A DNA stretch of 64,000 nt, from contig WPIO01000074.1 in the NCBI GenBank assembly GCA_009760855.2, positions 132,001 through 196,000 of the forward strand. The letters run 5' to 3'. Every line of letters begins with the position of its first letter. The first letter of the stretch is position 1. Below are positions 23,159 through 34,822 of this stretch, in pieces. The position numbers were made by a program, and so were the translations under genes. The DNA is from Cristatella mucedo (taxonomy: Eukaryota; Bryozoa; Phylactolaemata; Cristatellidae). The notes beneath the pieces were generated by a model that saw nothing but the letters and a program-made list of their open reading frames with translations, was not told the DNA's origin and made no database searches.

Positions 23159-23305
23159 GTAATAATAAAGACAACAAAAAGAATAATAATACATTGATAC
23201 AGCGCCCTCGGAAAACTCACTCTCTTTCTAAGCTCTTTACATTTGCTGCAAAGGAAGGAAAGACGGAAATGTGTCCTTGCATGCATGCGTGCATAGTGTT
23301 ACGCT
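23159..23305 (-). mobile_element. LINE 3' tail fragment
   Basis: AAT-rich run followed by the minus-strand hairpin ('cagcgccctcggaaaactca') and 3' UTR start. Confidence 0.75.
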
Positions 23306-24338
23306 ATGGCGCTAAAATCAGCCAAGATACAAAATAAAAGCAGATTTAAATATTTTCGAAGCGGTTCTTGTGCTGTATAACATTTATTAGCCGATTCAAT
23401 TCCACGAACGAGATTCAGGCGCGCGAATAGGCGCACATCTCTGGCATCAGCAGAGATTGGCACGTGTTTTTTTCGCGCTCGGCTGCAGCCGACTCATTCG
23501 CGCATTTCAATCGCAAATGTCGCCGGACGTTTCGAGCTGACCCAGCGTCCCAGCTGCGTGCTCGCGCGAACGCAGCCTTGAGCTGCCCGCCGGTGAGAGC
23601 CCCGCGGCGGCCTTGACCGTCATGAAGGCAGCCGATCACGGCCCCGAGGCGAAGCAGCGCTTGCGCCACCTCGCCTCGGGCCCATCGATCCCGCGCCGAT
23701 CGATCGCAGATCGAGATCGAGATCGATTGATCGATCCCGCGACGGCCTTCGTTTCGCTCTCACTCCATTTGTTTCGAGATGCGAGACTCGACTCGCGACC
23801 CTCGGTTGGTACTGCGCGTGCCGATGTCGTCGTCGTCGTCATCCAAACGCCTCGCCGGCATTTTGGAAATAGCTGCGGAACACGTTGCCGACTGCTGGCG
23901 TATCCGCCGCGACAAACGACTGACACGTCGACACGTGCACACAACTCCGGATCGCACCGCCGCCGAGCGCAGGCAGCACTGTGGAGGGGGTGGGCAGGCG
24001 GGTGGGCGACCTGCGACCAACCGTGCGCGCCGGACCGAGGCTCCGGCATGGCATTAGTACGCGCTCGGGCACTACCGGTGGAGGCTCGGGAACTAACCGT
24101 TGTGGCGACTCCATTCGCCACAACGGATGGTCCGCTCGACTGCGAATGCCTCTGCACGAGCTCCTATTCCGTGCTAGCCAGTCTCGCGCAGACTGCAACC
24201 GTGCCAGCATGCAAGACGAGCAAACCTAGCCAATGGCTAAATCAAATCGCTAATGATAAATAATAAATAGCTAAATCGCAACACCAAGTTGAACCTGTGG
24301 CACAGAGCAAGACAATTGCTGCGTCACCTGCGAACGGA
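23306..24338. other. No gene recognised; GC-rich block
   Basis: GC-rich, with long ORFs open in five frames between 23,613 and 24,263, as expected by chance at this composition. Contains a foldback at 24,096-24,125 and a GATC-rich patch (23,695-23,740). No domain recognised. Confidence 0.5.
24096..24125. repeat. Foldback, 12 bp arms, 6 nt loop
   Basis: CCGTTGTGGCGA, loop CTCCAT, then the reverse complement. Confidence 0.9.
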
Positions 24339-24412
24339 ATAATATTAATAACAACACATTTGATGATGCGCCCTCAGATAACTCAATCTCTTTTTCTGGG
24401 CGCTTTGCAACT
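24339..24412 (-). mobile_element. LINE 3' tail fragment
   Basis: AAT-rich run, then 'gatgcgccctcagataactc', then 'ctgggcgctttgc'. Only the terminal hairpin of the LINE is present. Confidence 0.75.
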
Positions 24413-24589
24413 GGAATATCTGCGACGGCACTCTGGGCTATCTTCTTTGACGAGGGACGAGCATTTAATTTCTATAAAGATGACGCGCTCGGCTGTAACT
24501 ACTAAGCTTTGAATCCTCTCGGGCTCCGAGCACGTCAAACTCCTCTCTCAACTCCCTTGCTGCACGTATTGCACACATTCACGCTTGAA

Positions 24590-26568
24590 TACCAGTTAAC
24601 TTTCCCGAATTGAATGAAGATGAGACCATGAATGTCAGATCAGGGAATCCATCCCCACGATGACAACCTCCCCACTAGAATGCTGTTCCTCGGTTCCTAG
24701 ATGCACCTCAATGTTTACATTTAAGCAGGTATAGCAGGATTGAGATACGAACTTTAGGACTAGTGAACTAGTCCTAAAGCTCGTATCTCAATCAAAGAAT
24801 ACAACATGTCCTCTAGACCCTATTCCCACTGTCCTGCTCCTACGTTGCACTGATCTGCTGCTTCCATGCATAACTAACATCATTAATATGTCACTAGTCT
24901 CAGGTCATGTCCCAGCACCTTTCAAAAAAGCTGTAGTCAGGCCACTTCTCAAGAAAGCGACACTAGACCAAGAGAACTTGAGCAACTACCGCACAGTCTC
25001 TCTTCTACCATTCTTATCAAAGACACTGGAACGGGTCGTGGCAGACCAGCTGAACTCATATATCGAAACCTCACACCTTGCTAGTAAGTTCCAGTCTGGT
25101 TTTAGAGCTAATCACTCGTCAGAGTCAGCATTGCTTAGGGTATACAACGACCTACTTAGGAATGCAGACATGGATAAAGTGTCTCTGCTTGTTTTGCTTG
25201 ACCTTTCGGCAACTTTTGATGCCATTGATCACAAAGTTTTTCTAGAGCGCCTCTCATCTCGCCTGGGCATCACTGGCACTGCTCTGCAGTGGTTCAGGTC
25301 CTATTTCAGTGGGAGACAACAGAGTATTGACGTGAATGGACAAAGATCATCTGAAGTACCTCTGAAATATGGAGTACCTCAGGGCTCAGTGCTAGGTCCG
25401 GTTCTTTTTACGGTTTATACTCTGCCTCTAGCTGATGTGATTGCCAAGCACAATCTAGGCTCTCACTTCTATGTGGATGACACACTCAGTTGTAACTTTG
25501 CATTGATCCCTCCCAGCCTTCGAGCACCTCAAATTCTCTAAACTCACTTTCTGCAGGCATTGATGACATCCGCACATGGATGGCAGCAAATTTTCTAAAA
25601 CTAAACGATGACAAAACTCACTTACTAGTTATGGGCAAACCCAGTGTGATTCAGAGATTGGAAAGGCTGTCCCTCAAAATTGGCTCTGCCAGCATATCTC
25701 CTGTCGAATCAGCTCAAAATCTAAGGTTCATATTCCAAAGCGACCTCTCGTTAGACGACCATATCAGCTCCACAGTCAAATCTGCCTATTTTTAGCTTCA
25801 TAGCATTGCTAAAACTCGGGCTTGTTTAGATAAGGATATTACGTCCAAGTTGGTCCAGCATTCGTGACATCCCGTCTCGACTTCTGCAACTCACTGCTTA
25901 CTGGCCTACCAGCATGTGCGATCAGGCGATTGCAGCTGTTGCAAAACTCTGCAGCTAGGCTTGGCAGTCGTGAGCGTCGCAGTTGCCACATTACTCCACT
26001 TCTCGCCGACCTGCACTGGTTACCAGTCAAGCAAGGGATTGACTTCGAGGTTTTGTCGCTCACTTTTAGGTCACTTCATTCTATGGCTCCAGCTTATCTC
26101 TCAGATATACTCCCCCATCAGGCCAAGCATCGTACCACCCGCTTTTCATAATCCAACAGTTTACAAATATCTCGTACGAAACTTAAATCCTTTGGAGACC
26201 GTGCATGTAGTTCATATGCTCCCAAAGCCTAGAACTCCTTCCCGACCGGCGTCAGAACATCCCCTGACCTGACCACATTTAAAAGGAACCTAAAAACACA
26301 CCTATTTAGGACAGCATTCAGTGGGTCCCTGTGATTCGTCCTTGATGCGCTTATGCGTGCTGACACTGTGCATGCTGACACTAACCACATTTGCATGCTG
26401 ACCCTGTGCTTGTCACACCTAACTATATTATTCTTTTTGTCTGTTATTCAAGCATGAATTTACTTACCATTCAATTGCATTTCCCTTAGCAGCAAATGTA
26501 AAGCGCCTAGAAAGAGATTAAGTTCTCTGTGGGCGCTTTATCAAGTGCAGTATTATTATTATTATTAT
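24590..26568 (+). mobile_element. L2-like LINE copy with longest RT ORF
   Basis: The best-preserved host-region LINE, on the plus strand. ORF 24,888-25,541 (217 residues) covers the RT fingers and palm: NYRTVSLLPFLSKTLERVV, LDLSATFDAIDH, GVPQGSVLGPVLF. The catalytic box reads YVDDT, and a frameshift follows soon after. Further pieces are 25,580-25,795 and 25,864-26,151 ([18 protein letters not shown]). The 3' UTR, hairpin and ATT tail end at 26,568. The 5' end lacks the endonuclease and carries a foldback at 24,739-24,792. Not active. Confidence 0.9.
24739..24792. repeat. Foldback, 26 bp arms (one mismatch), 2 nt loop
   Basis: Arms 24,739-24,764 and 24,767-24,792 inside the LINE 5' part. Other LINE copies have a single forward version of this stretch, so the inverted half is an addition in this copy. 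Confidence 0.9.
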
Positions 26569-27395
26569 TCGTTACTGGTAAGGCGTGGGACACAGAAACA
26601 GAAAAGCTTAACGCTCAAGGTTGGCTCTACAGGTGTCTGTCTTGTGGCTTATTTATTTTTTTTAATCTGACCTTTCATTCACTGGACGACCACATCCGTA
26701 CAAAATTAGTGCCTCCTTTTTCAAAGTGACCTTTCCCTTAGACGACCGCATCAACTACACCTGTTAAGTCTGAATACGTTTAGCTGCGAAGCATTGCCGA
26801 AATTCGGGCCTGCTTAGACAGGGACGGCCCATCCAAGCAGGTTCATTCAGATGTGATTCAATTCTCTCAACACGTGTAATTCACCGCTAGCATGTCTTCC
26901 GACCCGGCCGGGTGCAATCGAGCGCTTACAGTGTGAAACTGCAGCCAGGCTCATCTGTCATGAATGTCGCCGTCTCCACGTTACAACGCTTTGCGCCGAC
27001 CTGCAGCACTGGCTCCCAATTTGGAGACCGTGCATGTAGTTCATATGCTCCCAAAGCCTAGAACTCCCTCCCGACCGGCGTCAGAACATCCCCTGACCTG
27101 ACCACATTTAAAAGGAACCTAAAAACACACCTATTTAGGACAGCATTCAGTGGGTCCCTGTGATTCGTCCTTGGTGTACTTATGCGTGCTGACACTGTGC
27201 ATGCTGCCACTAACCACATTTGCATGCTGACCCTGGGCATGTCACCCCTAACCATGTTATTCATTTCGTTTGTTTTTCAAGCATGATTTCACTTACCATT
27301 CAAATGCATTTCACTTTACAGCAAATGTGAAGCGCCTAGAGAGAGATTGAGTTCTCTGAGGACGCTTTATCAAGTGAATTATTATTATTATTATT
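26569..27395 (+). mobile_element. LINE 3' fragment
   Basis: Decayed C-terminal RT block (26,590-27,015), a jump to the 'ggagaccgtgcatgtagttc' block, then the 3' UTR, hairpin and ATT tail ending at 27,395. It is the second member of a head-to-tail series of three. Confidence 0.85.
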
Positions 27396-27940
27396 AATCA
27401 GGTGGCGAATTCACTTCAAAGTGTGTCGTCACTCACATTCAGAGGTCTCTCGATGCCCTCGCTCCAGCTTACCCATCTCACTCAAACAAACTTCAAATAC
27501 TTTGGATACCAATGTATATACAAATATATGTATTAAATTATATATATATATATATATTGTGTATTTTATTTTATTGTATATTATATTACATATATATATA
27601 TATTTATTTATTATGTATTTATTTATTTATTTATTTATTTTTATATATTATATATAACACATATTATATATATTTTTTATTATTATTATATTCAAATATA
27701 TGTAATACAAAAGAGCCATTACTCCTGACTGACGTCACGACGTCCCCTGACTTGAAGACATTTAAAAATTAGCTAATAACGCACCTGTTATCCTCATAAG
27801 ATGCACGTTGACAGTATGCACGCTACCACTAACCATACGGTCATGCTCCTTTTACGGTGTAACTGAATTGTAGCATTCAATTAAATGCCTCAAAAGATTT
27901 AAAGTTGTCTGAAGGTGCTATACAAATGTATTATCGTCTT
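27396..27940 (+). mobile_element. LINE 3' fragment split by an AT array
   Basis: LINE C-terminal block at 27,400-27,500, then an AT-rich array (27,507-27,700), then the 'gacgtcccctgacttgaaga' block and 3' hairpin ('gaaggtgctatacaaatg') ending at about 27,935. Confidence 0.75.
27507..27700. repeat. AT-rich microsatellite block
   Basis: TATATA and TTTATTTATTTA runs inside a LINE fragment. Confidence 0.9.
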
Positions 27941-28456
27941 ATTTATTAAGGAAAAAATGTCTCGCGTGAAGCCGAGATTCTCTAGTTCACTCTGAGAACT
28001 GCTATGAACATTTGCAGCTACAACCACATTCACATCGGGCTGTTTTCGCTTTTAAAAATTCTACGTAACAAAAATGTAGCTAGCTATATTCCGGTAGTTC
28101 GTTCGAACACGTTTCCTTTATGCATGCTCTCACGTACATCTCGCTTATGCTCAGAGACTGCATGTGGACGTGCCAGCACATAAATCGACGAATTCAGCGC
28201 TTGCGATTTCCAACTTTCTAGGAAAAAAAGAACATTGTTACTCAGAGAGTCACTCAGCGATCGCGTTGGCGACATTCGGAAAATCCTCGTCGCCTGATTT
28301 TGGCGGAGGCAGAAGTAAACCGAAACCGCCTCGCTAGCAAGAAAATATCGGCAAGAAATCATGCTGAGGAGAAGAACAGTCATTTGGAAGTAAAGTGGCT
28401 TTACTTTTTGTATGCTTACTTGTGCGCCATATCACTTTTAAGAAGAGCCCGGCGAA

Positions 28457-28498
28457 TATATATGAACATATATATATATATATATAAATATATATATG

Positions 28499-28570
<72 letters not shown>
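28457..28570. repeat. (TA)n microsatellite
   Basis: Long TA run with a few GAACA interruptions at its 5' end. Confidence 0.95.
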
Positions 28571-28573
<3 letters not shown>

Positions 28574-28867
28574 GAAGTGTGCCATTTTGCTGGGCGACGG
28601 ACTTCCTCGCTTTAATTAGTAGATATACATACATAAATATATAAATATAAATAAATAATAAACAAACAAATAAGCAAACAAATAAATACACACATATATA
28701 TATATATATATATATACTAAAGATGTATTAAAATAATTAATGCGCATATAAATAAACATATGCCGCCGATGGCCGCTGAGCAGCAGTAGCCTTCGCACCA
28801 GGTCGGCAGCTTGAACAACTAGCCGTCAATCACCGCTTGTCGGACGCCCAGCGGAAGAGGAACAGCG

Positions 28868-29036
28868 GCCTATATGTGCGTGCGTGCGTGCGCGCGCGTG
28901 CGTGTGTGCGTGCGTGCGCGCGTGCGTGCGCGCGTGCGTGCGCGCGTGCGTGCGCGCGTGCGTGCGTGTGCGTGCGTGTGCGTGCGTGCGCGTGCGTGCG
29001 CGTGCGTGCGCGTGCGTGCGCGCGTGTGTGTGTGTG
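28868..29036. repeat. (GTGC)n / GCGC array
   Basis: Alternating GTGCGTGCGCGC units, a purine-pyrimidine alternation that could favour Z-DNA. Confidence 0.95.
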
Positions 29037-29082
29037 TTTATTTATTTATGGACAGCTCTCTCAATTAATACTAATATCAATA

Positions 29083-29310
29083 ATAATAATAATACACTTG
29101 TTATAGCTCCCTCAGCTAACTCAATCTCTTTCTAGGCACTTTACATTTGCTGCAAAAGGAGCACGATCGAATGGTTAGAGGTAGCATGCTCAATGACAGC
29201 AAACACAATACGGTTAAGGGTGACGTGCACGGGGTCAGCATGCCAACATAGTAAGTGGCAGCATGCACAGCGCCAGCGCGCATGAGCTCATAAAGGGCGA
29301 ATTGACAGGC
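29083..29310 (-). mobile_element. LINE 3' fragment
   Basis: AAT run, minus-strand hairpin, then the 3' UTR with two GTCAGCATGC-type units (about 29,180-29,275). Confidence 0.8.
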
Positions 29311-29869
29311 CTGGTATTCTTAAGACAGCTCGCTTTAATAAGCCAGCTTGTAGCTTTTAGCGCAGTGTATTCAGTACGATTAACTAAAGCGCCTAGACAG
29401 AGATTTGGTTCGCTTGCGTTGCTGTGTAAGCTTGCTCTCATAACTATGACTACGAATAATATGAGGCTCTCTCTAGTCCCTCGCTCTTTTCAATACTGTG
29501 CGAGCAGAATACGCAGCAGCAGTAAGCCAACTTGTTTAGGATAATTCACAGAAACGCTAAAAGTGGAAAAAACTCGCATCCGCTGAATGAATAGCTATCA
29601 CGACCAGGGCACAAATTGACCAGAAATCGTCTTCGGGTCGAGTAAGCCTTTAAAGTAAAGTGTCTCCTCGAGTAAAGTAAAGTGTCTCCTCAAGTAAAGT
29701 GTCTCAAGTAAAGTGTCTCAAGTAAAATTCTTCAAGTAAAGTGTCTAAAGGTGTTGAGAATTTTTTTCTGTTTTCAACTGTCTCGAAAAAACCTATTCGC
29801 GAGTCAGGCCCTTTTTTTCGGATGCTCGCTAATGAAAGAACGGAGCAATCATGAAATGTAGCACTCAGC
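29311..29869. other. No gene recognised
   Basis: A partial plus-strand LINE hairpin ('aagcgcctagacagagattt') occurs near 29,385. A short array of AAGTAAAGTGTCTC units lies at about 29,650-29,745. No ORF of note. Confidence 0.5.
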
Positions 29870-29955
29870 AATAATAATAATAATAATAATAATACATTTG
29901 ATATAGCACCCTAGGAGAACTCAATATCATTCCAGGCACTTTGCATTTGTTGCGT
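29870..29955 (-). mobile_element. LINE 3' tail fragment
   Basis: (AAT)n followed by a mutated minus-strand hairpin ('atagcaccctaggagaactc'). Confidence 0.75.
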
Positions 29956-30087
29956 GCACGACTCAACACCACCATCACGCCTAGACTAGTGCGCAGGACC
30001 GGGAAATCACCAACACGTGGCGAAGCCTGGAGTGCGATTATTGCTCGCTCGCTGGCAGACTCGATTCGGCTACAAGGTCCCACTGAA

Positions 30088-30230
30088 AGAGTGTCCAGCG
30101 TTTAAGGTGCTCGCCCCAGGGACCAAGGTCTGGCTGAGATCGTAGGCTCGAGCCCCGAGGCCTATGTGAAGCACCCGACTAGAGAATAAGCTTTCTTGGG
30201 GCGCTATACAAATGACTAATATTGTTATTA
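30088..30230 (+). mobile_element. tRNA-derived SINE, copy 1
   Basis: A degenerate pol III A box near 30,092, a clear B box (GGCTCGAGCCCC near 30,146), then a 3' part like the LINE tail ('aagcacccgactagagaata...ggggcgctatacaaatg') with a short ATT end. Same layout as the copies at 38,938 and 41,369. Confidence 0.75.
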
Positions 30231-30690
30231 AATTATCCTCACTCTAAAAGATAGATCCTCATTTAGTGAAGGGATCAAAGGCACATCAAGCGGGTGAATT
30301 GTATGCTAGTCACGTGTTCATGCCACAAGTCGCCGAGAGCCGGCAGGCACCATCACAACCAGAAGTGCTTCCAGGGTGGCCGAGGATATAACGTCACTGA
30401 GCTGATCGCTAATGGCCTGGGCAACAGCTAACTACGATGCTTTGATTGAGTGCTACTTGGAGAAACACGCATTGACGCGTTCTTCACACTGCCCTTTCTT
30501 TAACCTGCACTAAACTTAAAACAGCTTCGCGCTCCTCGGTGCATTTTTTTTCTTGAAACGCAGCACACCCGTCGACTGAGCGCTCGAGACGACGTTCACG
30601 AGCGGATGGCGGAAAGCGGTCTCGCGTTGAATGACGTTAAAACCTACTTTCCGGCTACGGGAAAAATCGAAGCCTCCGCACTAGCGCAGC
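30231..30690. other. No gene recognised
   Basis: Unique host sequence, becoming CpG-rich toward 30,690. Confidence 0.4.
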
Positions 30691-31216
30691 ATTGCCACGT
30701 AGCGCTACGATTTGGATCGCTGTAACGCCATTACTCCGCTCCGTGAGCTTTGAACTGAACCGAGCGCGGCTTTCGTCCGCGGGGCGACCTATCCTGGGTC
30801 AGCACGCATACGACGCTTCGCGGGAGCTCATTCGTGCTCTGCGCGAATCACTGGAGACGCACTCTTCTCTCTCGCACAGCGGATGCTGAACGTCGTAGCT
30901 GAACGGGCTCGGATCTCTCGCCCGTCATCTCTCGCCCGTCGCCTCCGAAGCGCAGCTCGCGAGGAGCCGGCTCCTCCGGAGCCGGCTCCTCGCTCCTCCG
31001 CCGCCGCTCCTCTGCGCTGATCCGAGAGCACGCGCTTCCTTGAGCGGTCCGACCGACGTCCTCGCACAACGGCCACCATTTCCGTTTCCGAGAATTCAAA
31101 GCTTCGGCGAGGCGCCGTCATCATCGAAGCTCGCGGTTCTCTCGCTGCGACGGCGCGCCCGTCGCCGCTCGAGAACCGCCGATCGGCTGACCGCAGCTCG
31201 AGAGGCTCGAGCTACG

Positions 31217-31358
<142 letters not shown>

Positions 31359-31501
31359 TTAACTGGAATCGCACTTAATCGCTGCGCTGGCGAGCGTCCA
31401 GCTTCGCGAACGTGCGAGCGCTCGTCTCCGGAAGAGGAAGAGCCGGGAAGGCGCGAAGGCCGCGCACGCGTTGCCGCCCGCGCACCTGCTCGAAGATCCA
31501 G

Positions 31502-32001
31502 CCGAGCGCCGTCCCGTCAGCTCTGGCGCCAGAGGCCGAGTCTTGAGTCTTGCGATCGACGCCCGCCGCCGATTTATCGCGACGCTTCGGCACAGCCGGA
31601 CTCTTTTACTCTGTCCCCCCTCTGCTCCCCACCCACCCGGAACTCGGCCGGCGCTTTGACGGGCCGCCGCCGCGGCAGAGGCAGGCATGCGGCTCTAAGC
31701 GCCGCTCCGTCCGGACGCGGCGCATCGCGAAATGCTAAGAGGACTCGCTTCGCTGAGCGGCTCAAACCCGGCTGACGCTCGCCGCTTCGCGATTCGCGAC
31801 GCACGCTGCCGCCCGAACCTGCAATTAGTGCCGCTACAGAGGAGGCCGAGCGGAAACTCACAGTCGGATGCAAAGCGCCTGAGATGACGCGAAGCGTATG
31901 CGGCCGCGGCGTCGACGCACGCGTTCGACTGACCGCGCATTTAACGGAATCCACAATTTATCTTCAGCGGCAACTTCACAAGGCCACAGAGGGGCTAAGT
32001 G
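31502..32001. repeat. Duplicated 500 bp CpG-rich block, copy 1
   Basis: Near-identical to 39,655-40,153, in the same orientation, with only scattered substitutions and short indels. Starts at CCGAGCGCCGTCCCGTCAGC and ends at about CACAGAGG/CTAAGTGG. It does not look like the LINE or SINE. Confidence 0.9.
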
Positions 32002-32329
32002 GGTTTTATGCAGGAAAGTTGTTATAGCGTGCACTCATAGCTTTCAGTACGCATTAGAGAAAGTTCGAAGCCTAGCTGAGACCGAAATGCACTCCAAGAA
32101 GTGAGTAGCATGGAAGTAGTAGCTGAGATCGGCTGGAAATAATGAGCCACAGTCAACAGGAGGAAAATAGATGTCGTAGCGAAATAATCGCGGAAGTGAG
32201 CTTCACTGTCTATGACCTGCAGAGCTTCACTAGCAGTCAGCAGTCACTAGCAGTCTGCAAACTTAGTCATAATGAAACAGCTGATTTATTGCCCGTAGAG
32301 GACCTGAGGACACGAGGATGCTGAAACTG
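32002..32329. other. No gene recognised
   Basis: Unique host sequence. A 60-residue ORF (32,142-32,324, +) shows no motif. Confidence 0.4.
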
Positions 32330-32540
32330 GTGCAGCAGTTCAGAATGCTTTAACTTCGCATGCCACTAACCGTATGCTGACCCCGTGCATGTCACGCCTA
32401 ACCTTGCTCTGTTTGCTGACATACACCAAGCTACCATACACCGTTCAATCGTGCTTCCTTTGCAGCAACTTTAAATTGCCTAGAAAGACGTGAAGTTCTC
32501 TGAGTGTTCTATGCAAATGCATTTGTATTATTACTGCGAA
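32330..32540 (+). mobile_element. LINE 3' fragment
   Basis: 3' UTR units ('gtatgctgaccccgtgcatg'), hairpin remnant, and 'atgcaaatgcatttgtatta' at the end. Confidence 0.75.
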
Positions 32541-32850
32541 AATCTCGTTAAAAATACAAGATGATTATGAAGCTCTGCTGCAGACGCTCCTGCAGGCACA
32601 CATAATTCGTAGCCCGTGACCTTGGCACGTGACCGCGACAGTGACCGTGACACCCGCGACCATGACATGGTACCCAGATCGATCTCAGGACGCCACTTGG
32701 AGGCGATATAAATTTAATAGATAAACCCTTCAGTGTGCGCTACACAATACTCGAGTTGTGTGTGTGTGTGTGAGTGTACACAAATGTGTGCGTGTGTGCA
32801 CAAAGTGTGTGCGTGCGTGTGTGTGTGTATGTGTGTGTCTGTGTGTCTGT

Positions 32851-32898
<48 letters not shown>

Positions 32899-33300
32899 GT
32901 GTGTGTGTACACAAAAGGCACGCACTTCTTCCGTCACTAAGCACTCATGAAACGTCCGCCTTTAATTTTTTGTTCGGTTAGATCGCACTACCGTCGACGG
33001 CGTTGCAGTGAGCGATAACAGTGCCTGCTGCGCTTAAAGCCAAGGCTTGGCTTACTATATTTCTCTAGGGGGGGGGCATTGTCATGCATTTATATTCACT
33101 TTGGTGTGCCTTCGATTTCGCGGTGCAGTAAGATGCTTGTTTTAGCCGATTGAACAATCCACAATCTCTATCTCTGGTTTCCATCTGAGTCAAGAGCGAG
33201 CGAGCGAGTGAGAGAGTGGCCGGCAGGTCCCAGCATATTTCGTGAAACTAGAAAGGGACTCTTAGTTATTTTAAGGACGCCACAAGAATGTCTAATCACC
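32541..33300. other. Dispersed repeat with (TG)n, no gene
   Basis: (TG)n at 32,757-32,910. The sequence before and after resembles 16,315-16,700 (see that entry). No gene. Confidence 0.5.
32757..32910. repeat. (TG)n microsatellite
   Basis: TG/CG alternation with a few interruptions. Confidence 0.95.
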
Positions 33301-33560
33301 AGCGTTAAAATTTTTATTATTTATTATTATTATTGTCATTATTTAAGCCCTATCTTGGAAGAGGCAAATCAAAGATTGACGCTTAAAATTAATTGATTCA
33401 CGCATCACTGCCCGCGCATCTCAAATGAGTTCTCTTCGCATTGTCAAACTCACCAAACTAGCCTACGATAGTGAGAGTGCTACCAACGGCGAATTCGAAT
33501 TCAACGCTCAAATCCCGCCCAAAGTAAGGGCATCCAGTGAGCTAAGCTGGCTGGTTTAAA
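33301..33560. repeat. Dispersed repeat of unknown family
   Basis: Two landmarks match 18,160-18,780 in the same order: 'cttggaagaggca' and 'cccaaagtaagggca'. The spacing differs, so the copies have been rearranged. Confidence 0.55.
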
Positions 33561-33726
33561 AAAGAAAACATCCGCCCCAGTGCTTCTTTAGCAACAAGAT
33601 GGATCGGAAATGCTTTAGTGGTAGGGACGCTTTAGTTTGTTGCCATTGGTTCGCGTCCAGCAGGTGCTCGCTCGCTCGCTCGCTCGGGGATGAGGGAAAG
33701 AGCACAAAGAGCTCCTCTTGCATATG

Positions 33727-33761
33727 TAAGCTCAGGCGATTACCTTAATCGCCTGAGCTTA
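33727..33761. repeat. Foldback, 16 bp arms, 3 nt loop
   Basis: TAAGCTCAGGCGATTA, loop CCT, then the reverse complement, just upstream of segmental duplication copy B. Confidence 0.9.
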
Positions 33762-34059
33762 AGTGGTTCCATTGGACGAGACGAAGCAGAAGCTGAAACC
33801 TGATGCTGTGCGACCGCGGCGCCGTACCCCTGCGTATTTCGCACATCTCGAAATCAACTCTGCTCACTAAATAGCATCCTACGTAAAGATTGCAGCACGC
33901 GTTTGCTCATGCAATTACTTCCGCTAAGTTTAAAAGGCACGTCTGGAATCTGAAAACGCTCCTGAATTTATTTATTTTTTGTCCTGCGTAGCTGGGCACG
34001 CACGATGCACATGCCAGCGTGTTGATTGATGTTTCGACTGTTTTTTTCCTCTGCACGGT

Positions 34060-34178
34060 TTTCTCTCGCGTTTTCTCCCGGTTTTCTCTCGCGTTTTCTC
34101 CCGGTTTTCTCTCGCGTTTTCTCCCGGTTTTCTCTCGCGTTTTCTCCCGGTTTTCTCTCGCGTTTTCTCCCGGTTTTC
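34060..34178. repeat. 23 bp minisatellite, about 5 units
   Basis: TTTTCTCTCGCGTTTTCTCC-type units. The Arg/Glu/Lys-rich ORFs on the minus strand derive from it. Confidence 0.95.
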
Positions 34179-34289
34179 GTGCCACCGACCGTAACCGTGC
34201 GTTCCTCTGCTTATGCGCAGATCCACTGGCTGTTTAGTCAGCCAGGGCTAGCAGCGATCAACAACTGTACCTGCCAGGTTTTGTCATAA

Positions 34290-34640
34290 TTTTATGCTTG
34301 CCAAAGCCTGGAACTCATCTCCGGTTGAATTTACAACATCTCCTGACTTGAAGGCATTTAAAAGAAGCTAAAAAAAAAAAGCATCTGTTTATCACAGCAT
34401 TTAGTGGATTCGTGCGATTCATCCCCTGTGTGCTTATGAGTGCTGACACTGTGCATGCTGCCACTAACCATAGTTGCATGCTCATGCTATGCGCGACACT
34501 TCTAACCATGTTGCTTGATCAGGTTGAGCACGCTACGATTGACCATTCGATCGTGCTTCCTATGCAGCAAATGCAAAGGGCCTAGAAAAATATTAAATTC
34601 TCTAAGCGTGCTAAACGAATGTGCTACTAGTATTATCAAT
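34290..34640 (+). mobile_element. LINE 3' fragment
   Basis: Begins at 'gcttgccaaagcctggaact' and runs through the 3' UTR units and a mutated hairpin to a short ATT-type tail. Absent from copy A at the matching place. Confidence 0.85.
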
Positions 34641-34822
34641 ATTATTATCATAAATTGCTTCTTTTGTCTAAATAAGCGCATCAGAAATCATACTTTTATG
34701 TGTTAGAGAAACCAGACTAAATAGCCTTCAGACATGTTCTATTTTCTCATGAGTGTTTATAACAAAAATGACTGCAAATATTGTATCAATTACCAGAATT
34801 ATTCTGAAAAACTGGTCTTCTT

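Larger units (their letters stand above)
27941..29082. other. No gene; two large microsatellites
   Basis: Unique sequence to 28,450, then (TA)n at 28,457-28,570 and 28,692-28,716, then a GTGC/GCGC array (28,868-29,036). The ORFs spelling Ile-Tyr, Arg-Ala-Cys and the like are repeat artefacts. Confidence 0.7.

Noticed and set aside
23613-24263. 216-residue ORF and four overlapping ORFs on both strands
   Set aside because: GC-rich sequence gives open frames in almost every phase; no domain, no repeat, no signal peptide.
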